Source: a virus. Taken from it: DNA of 64,000 nt. The DNA is taken from positions 32,047-96,046 of the IMG/VR virus record IMGVR_UViG_3300035438_000341; one strand, given 5' to 3'. Every line of letters begins with the position of its first letter. Positions within the stretch are counted from its first letter, which is position 1. Below are positions 1 to 10,023 of this stretch, one piece after another. Below the pieces are notes generated by a model. The model did no database searches. It had not been told where the DNA came from and was given only the letters and a program-made list of their open reading frames with translations. Both the position numbers and the translations under genes were made by a program.

Positions 1-2865
1 CTTAAGTTAGAAAGTGTAATGTATGGTGGAGGAAGAGCACACTTTGTACCTGTTAAAGGAAATGCTAAGTATAGACTTCTATCTAAACAAGCTCAACAAG
101 ATGCATTAGATGCTTCATTTCTTATTGCAGGTGGTGCAAATGGAGATGTAACAGCTATATTCACAGCATATCAAGCATACCTAACAATATATGTTAATGG
201 TATAACAAGAAAGAATTATGCACAGTCATTTAATTCTATAGCCAGTTATGACTACTATGGAGATATACCAAATAACACTACATCAAATGGTGTAGTAGGT
301 ATTAAGCAAAGACAACTTGATTTAAAATCATATTTAATTCCTGGTGTATTAAATGTAGGCGATGATAAAAATATTAATAACTACCAAAGAGAATCTTCTA
401 TATATACAAAAACAGTAGATAATTATAGTCCTCTTCCATTCCCTAATAAAACTCCTAGTCTTCTTGATTCTAGCGGTGCATCATTAATATCAGAATATTC
501 AAGATTTATTATTGGAGGAATAGGTGGATGTGATGTACCTGCTCCAGGTCAGAAAGCAAACTATTGTACTACTCCAGAAAAAGAAAGAGACATAAAAGTT
601 GTATCATATTATGCATCATTAAAAAATATATTTACTAACCAATGGGGACAAATATATTCTTATGAAACAATAGATACAGGATTTCAAAGAATGTTCAATG
701 GTATTTCTAATCCTAATGATGTAGCATTTGGAGGAGATACATTCATAAATAAATTTGCATACAAAACAAAACTTCCATTCTTTTTAGATAATAGAGTTAA
801 TGCTCCTGATGATTCAGATATATTCTATGATGAGATTGGTAATGTAGCCTATCCAAAATATTGGCATTCTGCTAGATCTATTTTGTACACTTATCAAAAT
901 ATGACTAATATTATATCAATTAAAGCACATAGTTTTGATTGCTATAGCGATCCTGCATTAACAGAAAAAGATCCTGTAGGAGCTACTGCTACATTTAGAA
1001 CATTCTATGATGGTTCATTTTATTTATTTGCATATGGTGTTCCTAGCTTTTATTGTGAATCAAATTATAATGTAGATGTTCGTCAAGCATTCAATGATAG
1101 AGAAGGAAACTTTTGGCCACATGTATCAACAGGTATTCCTGATGATTGGGTACAAGAAGAGTTCACATCAATTGCTTACGATAACTCATACTATTATAAT
1201 GTAACATTCTCTAAACAGAACAAGGAAAACTATTTCTCACATTTACCAGCTGATTGGACATCTGATTTATGTTTTACATATTATCCATTTAGAACAGTGT
1301 ATTCAGATACTCAAGTTAACAATGCTGATGTAAGAGTTAACAATTGGTTAGTGTACAAACCATTATCATTATATGATTTTCCTCAGAACTATGGTAATCT
1401 TATATCACTAGATGGTATTCAGAATAGAGCTATACTAGCTAGATTTGAAAATAAATCATTGTTGTATAATAATCTTCTTACAATGAATACCAGTTATCCA
1501 CAAGCTGCGTATTTAGGTAATCCTAGTATGTTTGCTAACCCTCCTATTGATTTTGCAGAAACAGATCTTGGATACGTAGGAAGTCAAAACAAAATGTTAT
1601 TAAAGATTCCTCAAGGACAGATAACAGTTGATGCTAAGAGAGGACAGATATTCTTAATTCAAGGAACTAAAGTTGAAGAGATGTCTGCATTTGGTTCTGG
1701 AATGAATAGATTCTTTACAGACCATTTAGCATTTGAAATACTTAGATACTTTCCAAAGGTAGATACAGATAATCATTTTAATGGTATAGGTTTACATGGT
1801 CTGTATGATAGTAAATTTGAGAGAGTGATAATAACTAAGTTAGATTACATTCCATTAAGTTCAGATATCAAATATGACCCTATAACAAAAGATTTCTATA
1901 TACAAACATTAATAGGTGATGACATTTATGGTAGAACAATTATAAGTTTAAAAGATTCAGAATATTTCTGTAATAAGTCTTGGACACTTTCATTTAATGT
2001 AAATACTAAAAGCTGGATTTCTTTTCATAGTTATATTCCTAATTGGTATATAGCAGAAAACAATTTCTTCTATTCTGGTATCAATGGATGTTGTGAGGAG
2101 TTTGATTTTGTTGCAGGACAAATAGTTGATACACCAAGTACAACTACTACAACTACTATATTTGTACCTACAACCAGTACTACCACTACCGCTGTAACTG
2201 CAATTTGTGCAGTTGAAGGAGTTGTAAGAGCAATTGATTGTACATTAGAAGGAGTAGGAATTATTACTACACCTCCTATTCCTCCACCATGTCAAAGACC
2301 TTCTGATTACTCAACAGAATTTACATTTATAAAAGGATATACATTAGGAACGGATCCAGAAGTTGTATTTACTGCTAGTCAAATAGAGGCATGTGCTGCT
2401 GTCCCTTCTATTGAATATATACTTAGTCCTCTCAATACAGATGGAAGCACACTAGATACATTTGATGGATATACAAACACTATATTAGATACTTTAGAAG
2501 TTGGAAATATAGTTTATTATGGACCTGGTACAGATTGTACACTTGTTCCTGATGGTTGGTATTTTGCATATTCGCCACTTCCATTAGACAATGTTTATCA
2601 AATTTCAGCAGGTGTGGTTGTTACTAAAACAACTTGTAATCCTACCACCACCACTACCACAACAGCAATACCTTGTTACTCATTTACAGTGACTAAAACA
2701 ACAGTGGGTATTGTGACAGTGAATTACATTGATTGTTCAGGGAATCCAGCAACTAGAGATGTTGGGCTTGCTGAAGGAGGATTTTCAACACAAACATTCT
2801 GTGCACGTAGTGTAACTACACCTACACCTACTGGAGTATCATTAACTAATAACGGACTTTGTTAA
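1..2865 (+). CDS. crAss-like tail protein (muzzle-type), C-terminal Thr-tract domains; 5' truncated
   Basis: The frame is open to the window edge upstream of the first ATG at 19, so the gene is partial. The body (roughly the first 700 residues) is rich in Tyr, Asn and Phe and resembles the large conserved tail protein of crAss-like phages that closes the distal tail. This is judged from phrases such as FANPPIDF, ITVDAKRGQ, FNGIGLHG and SWISFHSYIPN, recalled from the family rather than searched. After about residue 710 the protein changes character: runs of Thr alternate with small Cys-containing segments, a layout also seen in the proteins at 43921 and 45649. These tails look like surface-exposed flexible linkers and possible O-glycan acceptors. 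The next gene starts 9 nt downstream, so both are probably co-transcribed. Structural role is fairly sure; the exact subunit is not. Confidence 0.72.
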   Translation, partial: LKLESVMYGGGRAHFVPVKGNAKYRLLSKQAQQDALDASFLIAGGANGDVTAIFTAYQAYLTIYVNGITRKNYAQSFNSIASYDYYGDIPNNTTSNGVVGIKQRQLDLKSYLIPGVLNVGDDKNINNYQRESSIYTKTVDNYSPLPFPNKTPSLLDSSGASLISEYSRFIIGGIGGCDVPAPGQKANYCTTPEKERDIKVVSYYASLKNIFTNQWGQIYSYETIDTGFQRMFNGISNPNDVAFGGDTFINKFAYKTKLPFFLDNRVNAPDDSDIFYDEIGNVAYPKYWHSARSILYTYQNMTNIISIKAHSFDCYSDPALTEKDPVGATATFRTFYDGSFYLFAYGVPSFYCESNYNVDVRQAFNDREGNFWPHVSTGIPDDWVQEEFTSIAYDNSYYYNVTFSKQNKENYFSHLPADWTSDLCFTYYPFRTVYSDTQVNNADVRVNNWLVYKPLSLYDFPQNYGNLISLDGIQNRAILARFENKSLLYNNLLTMNTSYPQAAYLGNPSMFANPPIDFAETDLGYVGSQNKMLLKIPQGQITVDAKRGQIFLIQGTKVEEMSAFGSGMNRFFTDHLAFEILRYFPKVDTDNHFNGIGLHGLYDSKFERVIITKLDYIPLSSDIKYDPITKDFYIQTLIGDDIYGRTIISLKDSEYFCNKSWTLSFNVNTKSWISFHSYIPNWYIAENNFFYSGINGCCEEFDFVAGQIVDTPSTTTTTTIFVPTTSTTTTAVTAICAVEGVVRAIDCTLEGVGIITTPPIPPPCQRPSDYSTEFTFIKGYTLGTDPEVVFTASQIEACAAVPSIEYILSPLNTDGSTLDTFDGYTNTILDTLEVGNIVYYGPGTDCTLVPDGWYFAYSPLPLDNVYQISAGVVVTKTTCNPTTTTTTTAIPCYSFTVTKTTVGIVTVNYIDCSGNPATRDVGLAEGGFSTQTFCARSVTTPTPTGVSLTNNGLC

Positions 2866-2874
2866 TAAATTAAT

Positions 2875-3741
2875 ATGTCAAAACTAATAACAATAAGGTT
2901 AACACAAGTGTCACCATCTTCTGGACCATTCTCAATCTTTGATCAGCTTGGGAATGTGATAGCAGAAGGTGTACCTAGAGAAATACTCATTGGTGGGGTG
3001 AACTATACTGTAAATGATAATGTGACATCAGTTAAATTAAAATCTACAGGTAGTTGTAAGATTGAAAAAACAAATGAATTAAATGATATAACTGAACAAG
3101 AATACATTAGTATTAAAGTAAACATAACTATAACAGGATGTATATGGAGACATTTAACTAATATACAATTATACAATTCTTATTATGGTGCTACATATCC
3201 ATACATAATTGAATACCCATTTGCTTATAAGAATCAAGATGAAATTTTACAGAATGTAAAAGACTATACAAAGGCATATGAATATGTATCTATATCAGAT
3301 GGTGTGTTTAATGATAACACAAGAATAGAGACAAACAATAAATGGTTTACACATGCTATTCTATATAATGGACAACAGAGTTCTGGTGTTCTTAAACTAG
3401 TTGCTAAACCTCTTAATGATATGCGTGCATACATGCAATATCCAATATTAAATGCAGATAGTAAAACAATCACTTACACTAAGAGTGATAACTTCTATCA
3501 GTATAATACATTCTGGGCTCTTCAGAAAAGTTCTCAAGTTCCATTGTTTAATACAGGTTGTGAAAGCTTATCTATTGATAAGGTGATTAACCAAGCTAAT
3601 ATGGACTATGGATCTAGAAGTTTCAAGAAAGCTACACTAAGAGCAAAAGAACTTAAAATACGACATATACTTCAAGACAATTGTACAACGCACCTAGTGA
3701 GTCAATTCATAATTGCTCCTGCACAAATCTCATACAAGTAA
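2875..3741 (+). CDS. Putative tail-associated structural protein
   Basis: This 288-residue protein has no motif that fixes a function. It has a beta-rich N-terminus (about 1-90) and a mixed middle part with many Tyr and Asn residues, and lacks membrane segments. It lies 9 nt after the large tail protein, and its stop codon overlaps the next start as TAATG, so it belongs to the same late structural operon. In crAss-like phages a mid-sized tail protein commonly lies between the muzzle-type protein and the cargo proteins, which is the basis for the call. Whether it is a tail component or a small cargo protein cannot be decided from sequence alone. Confidence 0.55.
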   Translation: MSKLITIRLTQVSPSSGPFSIFDQLGNVIAEGVPREILIGGVNYTVNDNVTSVKLKSTGSCKIEKTNELNDITEQEYISIKVNITITGCIWRHLTNIQLYNSYYGATYPYIIEYPFAYKNQDEILQNVKDYTKAYEYVSISDGVFNDNTRIETNNKWFTHAILYNGQQSSGVLKLVAKPLNDMRAYMQYPILNADSKTITYTKSDNFYQYNTFWALQKSSQVPLFNTGCESLSIDKVINQANMDYGSRSFKKATLRAKELKIRHILQDNCTTHLVSQFIIAPAQISYK

Positions 3742-5963
3742 TGACTAAAGGATGGTTAGATAATTATAATGATTCAACAACTTCTGCTCCTGAAGGATTT
3801 ATTGGTGAAGGAATATTCAATGGTCCTAAGTTTGATAATCCTGCATGGGGAGGACAGTTTCAAATGGGAGGAAATCTTCCTGGTGCTGTAGGTAATATGT
3901 ATGCTAGAACAGGATCTCCTAGTAAAGGACCACGTAGAAACCAAACTGATGTAACAGATGCTTCTGCACAGAATGGTAAAGAAATGCAATACTATCAACA
4001 AGGACTAGATTGGAAACCTAAAACTATTAGTAAGAATGGTGCATGGTTAGATAACTATGATGTAGCACAAGAAGGAATAAATCTTCCTTCAGTTAGAGAT
4101 CTTATTACTGATACCATGAATAGAAAGATTCAAGAACGTAAAGGTAAAGGTAAAGAAACTAAGGTTACACAAAAAGACAATGCAAAAACTGTTACACCTA
4201 AGATAGGTAAAGTAGCTACAGCTAAAGAAAAAGAGCAAAGAGCTATAGAAGAAAATAAACAAGCACAAGAAGCTTCAGAATTACAAGCACGCAAAGATTG
4301 GGTACAAGGAAGTATGGAAGAAGCTTACAAGTCTCCATTAATGTCTCCAGGATATTTTACTCCTGAAGGAATGGCTATTGGTGCTATGCAAGGAGCAGTT
4401 AAAATGGGTCCTGATTTATATGAGGGCAATTATAAAGGAGCTGCAGTAGATGCACTTATGATGTTACCATTAGCCCCTAATGCTGTTAGAGCAGCTACTC
4501 CATTAATACAAAAAGCAGGAAGAGCATTAGGAACAGAAGAAGGTTTATTATCTAATGCATATAAATTAAATCCTTGGGCATATAAATCTAATCCTGAAGC
4601 ATTTTATAGAAAAATTGGTAATGAAGGTTTAGATGATGCATTAGAAAGTGGTTTAATACGTGCAAAACAACAACCAACACAATCGCCTTCTGGTAAAGGG
4701 GTCATTGATATTTCAGAAAACTTTCAACATAAAGATCCTTATTTTGCTAAAGGGAAACCTTTAGAAAATTATAAAGGTAAATACATGGTTGAGGTTGAAG
4801 ATATTCCTATGGAAGAAAGAGCTGGATATCCGAACACATCTTATATTCCAAAAAATATTTTAGAAACTTCTAATCCTAATTTAAAAATATATGAAAAAGA
4901 TTGGTTACAAGGATATAAAGAAGTTCCTAAACCTACATCAAATTTTAATTCAGAAATAAATTGGGGTAAATGGAATAAAGAAATTCCTGATAATCCTCAA
5001 TTGATGAAAGAGTATAATGCAATAGAACAAACTTCTAAAGCTAATGGTAGTTGGATGAAGAATCCTGATGGTTCTTCTTTTCAAGGAACTCCTGAACAAT
5101 TTGTACAACAGAATAGTGAGAACTTTAAAAAAGCTTTTGGTAATACTAAAGTGAGAGATGCTAAAGGTAATGTACAAATAACTAATCATAGTACTTGGGA
5201 TAAATTTGATGAATTTGATTTAAATAAATTTGGTCAAACAGATGATGGGTTTTATGGTAAAGGAGCATATTTTCATCCAAATACAAATAGTCCTAAGTTA
5301 TATGGAGACATTGACATGAATAGTTATGTTAATATAGAAAACCCAATGCCACATGAAACTCGTTCTTTTTTTGGAAGAGAGGGTAAAGGAGCATACTGGG
5401 ATTCAGCAAAGAATGAACAAGTTATAATAGATGACTTAGGTTCTTTGTGGAAAGGTAAGTATGATGGATACATAACACCTCATGGAGAGTACCCATTAAA
5501 TGATTTTAATTCTACAGAATATATAACAAATATTCCTAGTAATATTAAATCAGCAACAGGTAATAATGGAATGTTTGATATGACTAATCCTAATATATAT
5601 AAAGCTGTAGTTCCAGGAGCAATTGGATTAGGAGCATTGCAACAAAAGAAAGATGGAGGAGTGATTAAAGATGATAGAGGGCAATGGGATCATCCAGGAG
5701 AGATAACAGAAATAGGAAGTAATGAAATAACAATGGAAGGAGTTCCTTATGATGTCCTTGGTGTATCAGATACAGGAGATACAAAACTAATGAAACCAGG
5801 AAAGAATTATAAGTTCAAGGGTAAGAAGGTTACAGAATATCCTATGGCTAAGAATGGTGTGAACCAACAAGATCAAAAAACTTTGCAACAATTAGATCAA
5901 TTGACTAACTTTACAAATTATAATAAACCACAACCAGGAGGCTGGTTAGAAGCTTACAAATGA
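3741..5963 (+). CDS. Virion cargo-type protein with two ADP-ribosyltransferase-like segments
   Basis: The start at 3741 was chosen because it forms a TAATG overlap with the upstream gene; an earlier ATG at 3681 lies inside that gene. Of 740 residues, the N-terminus shows the GWLDNY signature and the C-terminus ends in GGWLEAYK, both typical of crAss-like internal proteins. A hydrophobic stretch lies near residues 215-255. Residues ~283-370 (YRKIGNEGLDDALESGLIR, then PYFAKGKP and a YKGKY strand) look like an ART-fold toxin-type domain. Residues ~475-545 match the ART-PolyVal type: HST at 483-485, FDEFD at 489-493, then GFYGKGAYF with Tyr510. These would be the H and Y of an H-Y-E NAD-binding triad. 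By analogy with T4 Alt, it may be injected and modify host proteins. The homology is recognised by eye; activity is inference. Confidence 0.6.
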   Translation: MTKGWLDNYNDSTTSAPEGFIGEGIFNGPKFDNPAWGGQFQMGGNLPGAVGNMYARTGSPSKGPRRNQTDVTDASAQNGKEMQYYQQGLDWKPKTISKNGAWLDNYDVAQEGINLPSVRDLITDTMNRKIQERKGKGKETKVTQKDNAKTVTPKIGKVATAKEKEQRAIEENKQAQEASELQARKDWVQGSMEEAYKSPLMSPGYFTPEGMAIGAMQGAVKMGPDLYEGNYKGAAVDALMMLPLAPNAVRAATPLIQKAGRALGTEEGLLSNAYKLNPWAYKSNPEAFYRKIGNEGLDDALESGLIRAKQQPTQSPSGKGVIDISENFQHKDPYFAKGKPLENYKGKYMVEVEDIPMEERAGYPNTSYIPKNILETSNPNLKIYEKDWLQGYKEVPKPTSNFNSEINWGKWNKEIPDNPQLMKEYNAIEQTSKANGSWMKNPDGSSFQGTPEQFVQQNSENFKKAFGNTKVRDAKGNVQITNHSTWDKFDEFDLNKFGQTDDGFYGKGAYFHPNTNSPKLYGDIDMNSYVNIENPMPHETRSFFGREGKGAYWDSAKNEQVIIDDLGSLWKGKYDGYITPHGEYPLNDFNSTEYITNIPSNIKSATGNNGMFDMTNPNIYKAVVPGAIGLGALQQKKDGGVIKDDRGQWDHPGEITEIGSNEITMEGVPYDVLGVSDTGDTKLMKPGKNYKFKGKKVTEYPMAKNGVNQQDQKTLQQLDQLTNFTNYNKPQPGGWLEAYK

Positions 5964-6583
5964 AAACAGGTATATATACAATAACTAATACTATTACAAA
6001 CCATATATACGTGGGAGCTGCTTCTGATATTCTAAAAAGATTAAATCAACATTTATTAGGATTAAGAAGAAATAATCATGATAACGATTATTTACAAAAT
6101 TCTTTTAATAAGTACAAGGAAGAAAGTTTTATCTTTGAAACATTAGAAGAATGTAACAAAAAATACTTGTACTCTCAAGAACATTATTGGTGTAACATGT
6201 TAAATACACATAATAAAAGTTTTGGATTTAATTTAAAACCAACACATCCAGATAACATATCTTTGTGTAGTGAAGAAACTAGAACAAAAATTAGAATAAA
6301 GGCTACTGGTAGAAAATGGTCTGATGAATATAAACAATTGTTTAGAGAAAAACAATTAGGAAAAAAACAATCAGAAGAACAAATTACAAAATCTAAAGAA
6401 AGCAAATACAAAAAAGTTTATCAATATTCTTTAGAAGGGAAGTTAATTAAAGAGTGGCCTTCAGCTCAACATATAAAAAAAGAATTAAACATACCAGCAA
6501 ATAACATATCTAATTGCTGTAATAATAAAAAGTCTTGTAATACTGTAAAAGGTTTTAAATGGACATATATAAATCAAGGCTAA
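5960..6583 (+). CDS. GIY-YIG homing endonuclease with NUMOD-type DNA-binding repeats
   Basis: A free-standing homing endonuclease of 207 residues. The catalytic GIY-YIG domain occupies about residues 1-95, with GIYTI at 4-8 and IYVG about ten residues later. A NUMOD3-like stretch follows (about 110-145; SEETRTKIR, LGKKQSEEQ). A C-terminal IENR1/NUMOD1-like module (about 150-205; VYQYSLEGK, ending GFKWTY) would bind the target site. The start codon overlaps the upstream stop as ATGA, so it is translated by coupling to the cargo gene. It probably cuts phage genomes lacking the insertion and spreads by repair. The flanking genes look intact, so it sits between genes, not in an intron. It shares its layout with the gene at 60724 on the other strand. 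Confidence 0.9.
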   Translation: MKTGIYTITNTITNHIYVGAASDILKRLNQHLLGLRRNNHDNDYLQNSFNKYKEESFIFETLEECNKKYLYSQEHYWCNMLNTHNKSFGFNLKPTHPDNISLCSEETRTKIRIKATGRKWSDEYKQLFREKQLGKKQSEEQITKSKESKYKKVYQYSLEGKLIKEWPSAQHIKKELNIPANNISNCCNNKKSCNTVKGFKWTYINQG

Positions 6584-6596
6584 ACAAATATAAATC

Positions 6597-9500
6597 ATGA
6601 AAGCACAAATTTTAAAAATTGCAGGAGTTAAATCTGAAAAGGAATTCTATAAGAAATATCCTTCGGAGGAAGCCTTTATGAAAAAACATGGTAAAGAGTT
6701 TAAGAAAGCTCAGACTGGTAATAATATAGCTACTAGTAATGCAGGATCATTCAACATGTATAATCCTTATGGCGATGCTTTCCAAAGTGTTGATATGGAA
6801 GGAATGCAATCTTCTTTTGTTAAACCTATTATAGAAGATACTAGTGATGAAGAAATAGCACCAGTTGAAGTTACTCCTAACTTTGGTAAAAAACAACAAA
6901 AAGCTAGCGATGCATATGACACACAAGAGTTAATAGGTATGACAGGAGATACATCTAATCCTTTGGGAACAGATAAACTATCTTCTTTTGCAAAAGGAAT
7001 AGATCCTATGAATGCTGTAATGGGAGCTTTCACTGGAATAAAAGGTGCGTTTGATGCACATAAAGAAAATAAGAAACTTACAAAAAAAATGGAAACTTGG
7101 GCTAAAGTTTCTGATGTACAGAAGAGAGCTGGTATATCAAATGCATTTGCTGAGAAACCAAAGAACCAATGGTTCAGACCAGATGATCCTAGATTCATAC
7201 ATAGTGCTAATGAACTATCTAATACACAAGGAAGAGGAACAGATGTTATTACACAAAATGGTGGAGTGTTCCAAGGTGGTGGTGAAATACAAAATACATT
7301 TGCCCCTGGTGCAATATACGATGATCTTGGATATGAACCATTTGATGAAAGTAATAATGATGATGCTGCTTATCTTGAGAATTATCAAGGTGGTGGTAAG
7401 TTTGGAAATTTCTTTAATCAACTTAATACAGACCTAGGAGGAGGCCAAGGTTTTATGGGTAACCTAGGAAAGGAAAGTCCCTTTAATTCTATGCTTGCTG
7501 GAAACAGTACATTAGCTAATGCTACTGGTAAGCTAGGTAGTTTATTTGGACCAGGTGTAGGACTAGTTACAACAATGTTTGGAAGAATGTTGGATAAAGA
7601 ACCAGGTAAACAAAAGCATGCACAAAATACAATGAATTCAAATAATGCATTCTTAGCTAGATTAAACACTGCAGGAGATATAACAGGCGGTTTACAAAAT
7701 ATGGGAGTTGGTCAAAATGGAGAAGCTCTTCAACCGTATGAAGATGGTGGATGGGTCTCTAACGATTGGACTCCACAAGTTATAGCTTCATTTGGTGGTC
7801 TTGATGAACAAGAAGTATATGACTATGCACATGAAGGAATGGATACACTAAGAGCTGGTGGACATATGAGAGATTACACACCTATTAGTAATCGAGGTAT
7901 GGAAACTTATGCTATGGGTGGACAACTTAAAACTCATTGGGGTGGAGAAGCTGAAGTAATTTCTCGTAATCCATATATGCCAGGTTCTGGTGAGATGGTT
8001 AAACTTAATGGTGCATCACATGACAATGATGGTATTGGTATTAGCTATGGTGGTCAACAAGGTGGTCCTCAACAAACAGCTAAATATGGTGCTGATACAG
8101 ATGCTAGTATAGAAGCAGAAGGAAGAGAAACTATAATGGAAATGCAAGATGGTGGAGAAGTAGATCCTCAAACAGGAGAAGCTCAAACATCAGCAGTTGT
8201 ATTAGGTAATATAGCACCTAGTGCAGATATAGTTAAAGCTACTGGTGATCAAGTGTTAATAGATTTATTCAATAAAAATCCTAAGAAAACATTTAAACGT
8301 ATAGGTGAGGTGATTGCTAAAGATGAGAATAAAGCAGCCTCTTATATGGAGATAGCTTCTGCTAAAGCAAATAATGCAGATGATACACAATGGGGAGCAT
8401 TAGAAAATAAAACTGCAGATATAATAAAAAAAGCTGGAGATGCTAAATTTAAACTAGCTGCACAACAAAGAATCAAATCAGCAAACTTACAGAGTGCAGT
8501 TAATGATACTAAAAAAGATATATCATATATGAAAGGAAAAAATATAAGTGCAGAAGATTTAGGTAAAGGTAAGATATCACTTGACTATGATCCTATCACT
8601 AAAGATGCTGAATTAGAAAGTCCATATGCTAAGCATGGAGCTTATTTAAGAAAAGCTCAGAACAGTGAGGTCATTAGTCCAGCTGAACAAAAACCATCTA
8701 TTACAGAAGATCAATACAATGAACTTGTTAAATTATATGAACAAGGTAAGAAAGATAAAAAGAGTGCTTCTATAAAAGAGTTCCAACATAAGTATCATCA
8801 ATTATTTCCTAATGAAGCTATTACAGCAATTCAAAAAACTACTAAAGAAAGAGGAGTTAATGCTAAAGGGAAGAAGATGGGTCTTACTAAAGAAGAAATT
8901 CTTTCTGGAAAAAATACTGGTAGGATATTAGAAAGTAATGAAGATGAATACTTTGGTCCTAGAACAGAGCAATACATGGCTAAGATTAGTTCTGAATTCA
9001 ACAAGAAACCTGCAGCTGCAACAGAAGAATTAAAGTTAACCCCTCTTGGTGCAAAGACAACTCCTACCACTGATAAAAAAGAAATAGATGTAGTTCCATA
9101 TAAAAGAAATAAGTTTATGGACTATGCTAACATGCTTAGTCAGTTCTTACCAAGTGCTAAACTTCCAGGAATTGATCCACGTCAGTTTGCAGGAGAATAT
9201 ATGGCTATGTCTCAGAATCAATATGAACCTGTACCATCTCAACATATAAGAATGCAATTAGATCCTATGACTCGTGTAAGCTATCAAGATATTAGAAATC
9301 AAAGCACTGCAGACTTTAGAGATGCATTGAATCAAGGTGCGTTTAATCCAGCTGCGGCAGCAGGTGTATTTGGTAAAAAAGCTCTAGCAGATCAATCTTC
9401 TTACGCTGAGGAGTTCAGAGCTAACCAAGGTCTTGAACAACAGATATATGGCGGTAATAGAGCTAAGGTTAATCAAGAGATGGCTGCAAACTTACAATTA

Positions 9501-9944
9501 AATGCTGATCAAATGAACAAACAAAGTCTTGCATTAAGTAAAACAAAAGAGATAAATCAAAAAGCCATTGCTTCTATAGCTGATAAGTATTTGCAACATG
9601 ATGCTCGTGACTTAGAATATAAGGTTAAGAGTAATATGTTCCCTACATTTGCATATAATCAATCAGGTGGAATACGTACACAAGGTCCAGGATTTCAACC
9701 AAACATTCCACAAGTTTATGGAGGTAAATCAAACATAAAACAAGTTCCTGTATATGATACTGATGGTAAAACTATTCTAAGATATCAAATGCAAGAAGGA
9801 GATGGAACTAATATACCTTCTACTGCTACACCTCCTCTTGTTGCACTAACAAAAAATGGAGGATCTGTTGGTAAAAATAATAGATCATCAGTTGTTAAAA
9901 ATGCTAAGAACGGTTCTATAGTTAAACTACACAAAAATTTCTAA
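6597..9944 (+). CDS. crAss-like virion cargo protein, 1115 aa
   Basis: This is a large, soluble, Gln/Asn/Gly-rich protein of the kind packed inside crAss-like heads. The N-terminus has the EFYKKYPSEEAFMKKHGKE signature at about 16-34, followed by KKAQTG (36-41). Double-Gly motifs (NGGVF, EDGGWV, RAGGHM, AMGGQL, QDGGEV, KNGGSV) recur along the chain. Residues ~445-500 (THWGGEAEVISRNPY, LNGASHDNDGI) form a compact segment seen in other crAss-like cargo proteins. No catalytic motif and no convincing membrane span were found; the middle third is charged and probably helical. It sits between a homing endonuclease and the promoter of the next cargo gene. The role in ejection or in escorting the polymerase is inferred from context. 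Confidence 0.65.
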   Translation: MKAQILKIAGVKSEKEFYKKYPSEEAFMKKHGKEFKKAQTGNNIATSNAGSFNMYNPYGDAFQSVDMEGMQSSFVKPIIEDTSDEEIAPVEVTPNFGKKQQKASDAYDTQELIGMTGDTSNPLGTDKLSSFAKGIDPMNAVMGAFTGIKGAFDAHKENKKLTKKMETWAKVSDVQKRAGISNAFAEKPKNQWFRPDDPRFIHSANELSNTQGRGTDVITQNGGVFQGGGEIQNTFAPGAIYDDLGYEPFDESNNDDAAYLENYQGGGKFGNFFNQLNTDLGGGQGFMGNLGKESPFNSMLAGNSTLANATGKLGSLFGPGVGLVTTMFGRMLDKEPGKQKHAQNTMNSNNAFLARLNTAGDITGGLQNMGVGQNGEALQPYEDGGWVSNDWTPQVIASFGGLDEQEVYDYAHEGMDTLRAGGHMRDYTPISNRGMETYAMGGQLKTHWGGEAEVISRNPYMPGSGEMVKLNGASHDNDGIGISYGGQQGGPQQTAKYGADTDASIEAEGRETIMEMQDGGEVDPQTGEAQTSAVVLGNIAPSADIVKATGDQVLIDLFNKNPKKTFKRIGEVIAKDENKAASYMEIASAKANNADDTQWGALENKTADIIKKAGDAKFKLAAQQRIKSANLQSAVNDTKKDISYMKGKNISAEDLGKGKISLDYDPITKDAELESPYAKHGAYLRKAQNSEVISPAEQKPSITEDQYNELVKLYEQGKKDKKSASIKEFQHKYHQLFPNEAITAIQKTTKERGVNAKGKKMGLTKEEILSGKNTGRILESNEDEYFGPRTEQYMAKISSEFNKKPAAATEELKLTPLGAKTTPTTDKKEIDVVPYKRNKFMDYANMLSQFLPSAKLPGIDPRQFAGEYMAMSQNQYEPVPSQHIRMQLDPMTRVSYQDIRNQSTADFRDALNQGAFNPAAAAGVFGKKALADQSSYAEEFRANQGLEQQIYGGNRAKVNQEMAANLQLNADQMNKQSLALSKTKEINQKAIASIADKYLQHDARDLEYKVKSNMFPTFAYNQSGGIRTQGPGFQPNIPQVYGGKSNIKQVPVYDTDGKTILRYQMQEGDGTNIPSTATPPLVALTKNGGSVGKNNRSSVVKNAKNGSIVKLHKNF

Positions 9945-9984
9945 CCAATTTAATTATAAAGAATTACCAGAATTGATTATTAGT

Positions 9985-10016
9985 TTTGGTAGTTATAATA
10001 ATTCATATTATATTTG
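9985..10016 (+). promoter_or_regulatory. Bacteroidota-type promoter, near-leaderless start for the 871-aa cargo gene
   Basis: TTTG at 9985-9988 and TATATTTG at 10009-10016 are separated by exactly 20 nt, which fits the Bacteroidota consensus TTTG-N19/20-TAnnTTTG. If the last G is at -7, transcription would begin at about 10023, one base before the ATG at 10024. The predicted mRNA would therefore be almost leaderless. It would give the 871-aa protein, vRNAP and nuclease genes their own transcript. Confidence 0.6.
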
Positions 10017-10023
10017 CTAAATT

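Noticed and set aside
3681-3740. Earlier ATG for the ART-like cargo protein
   Set aside because: It lies in another frame inside the upstream gene; the TAATG start at 3741 gives the GWLDNY beginning typical of the family.
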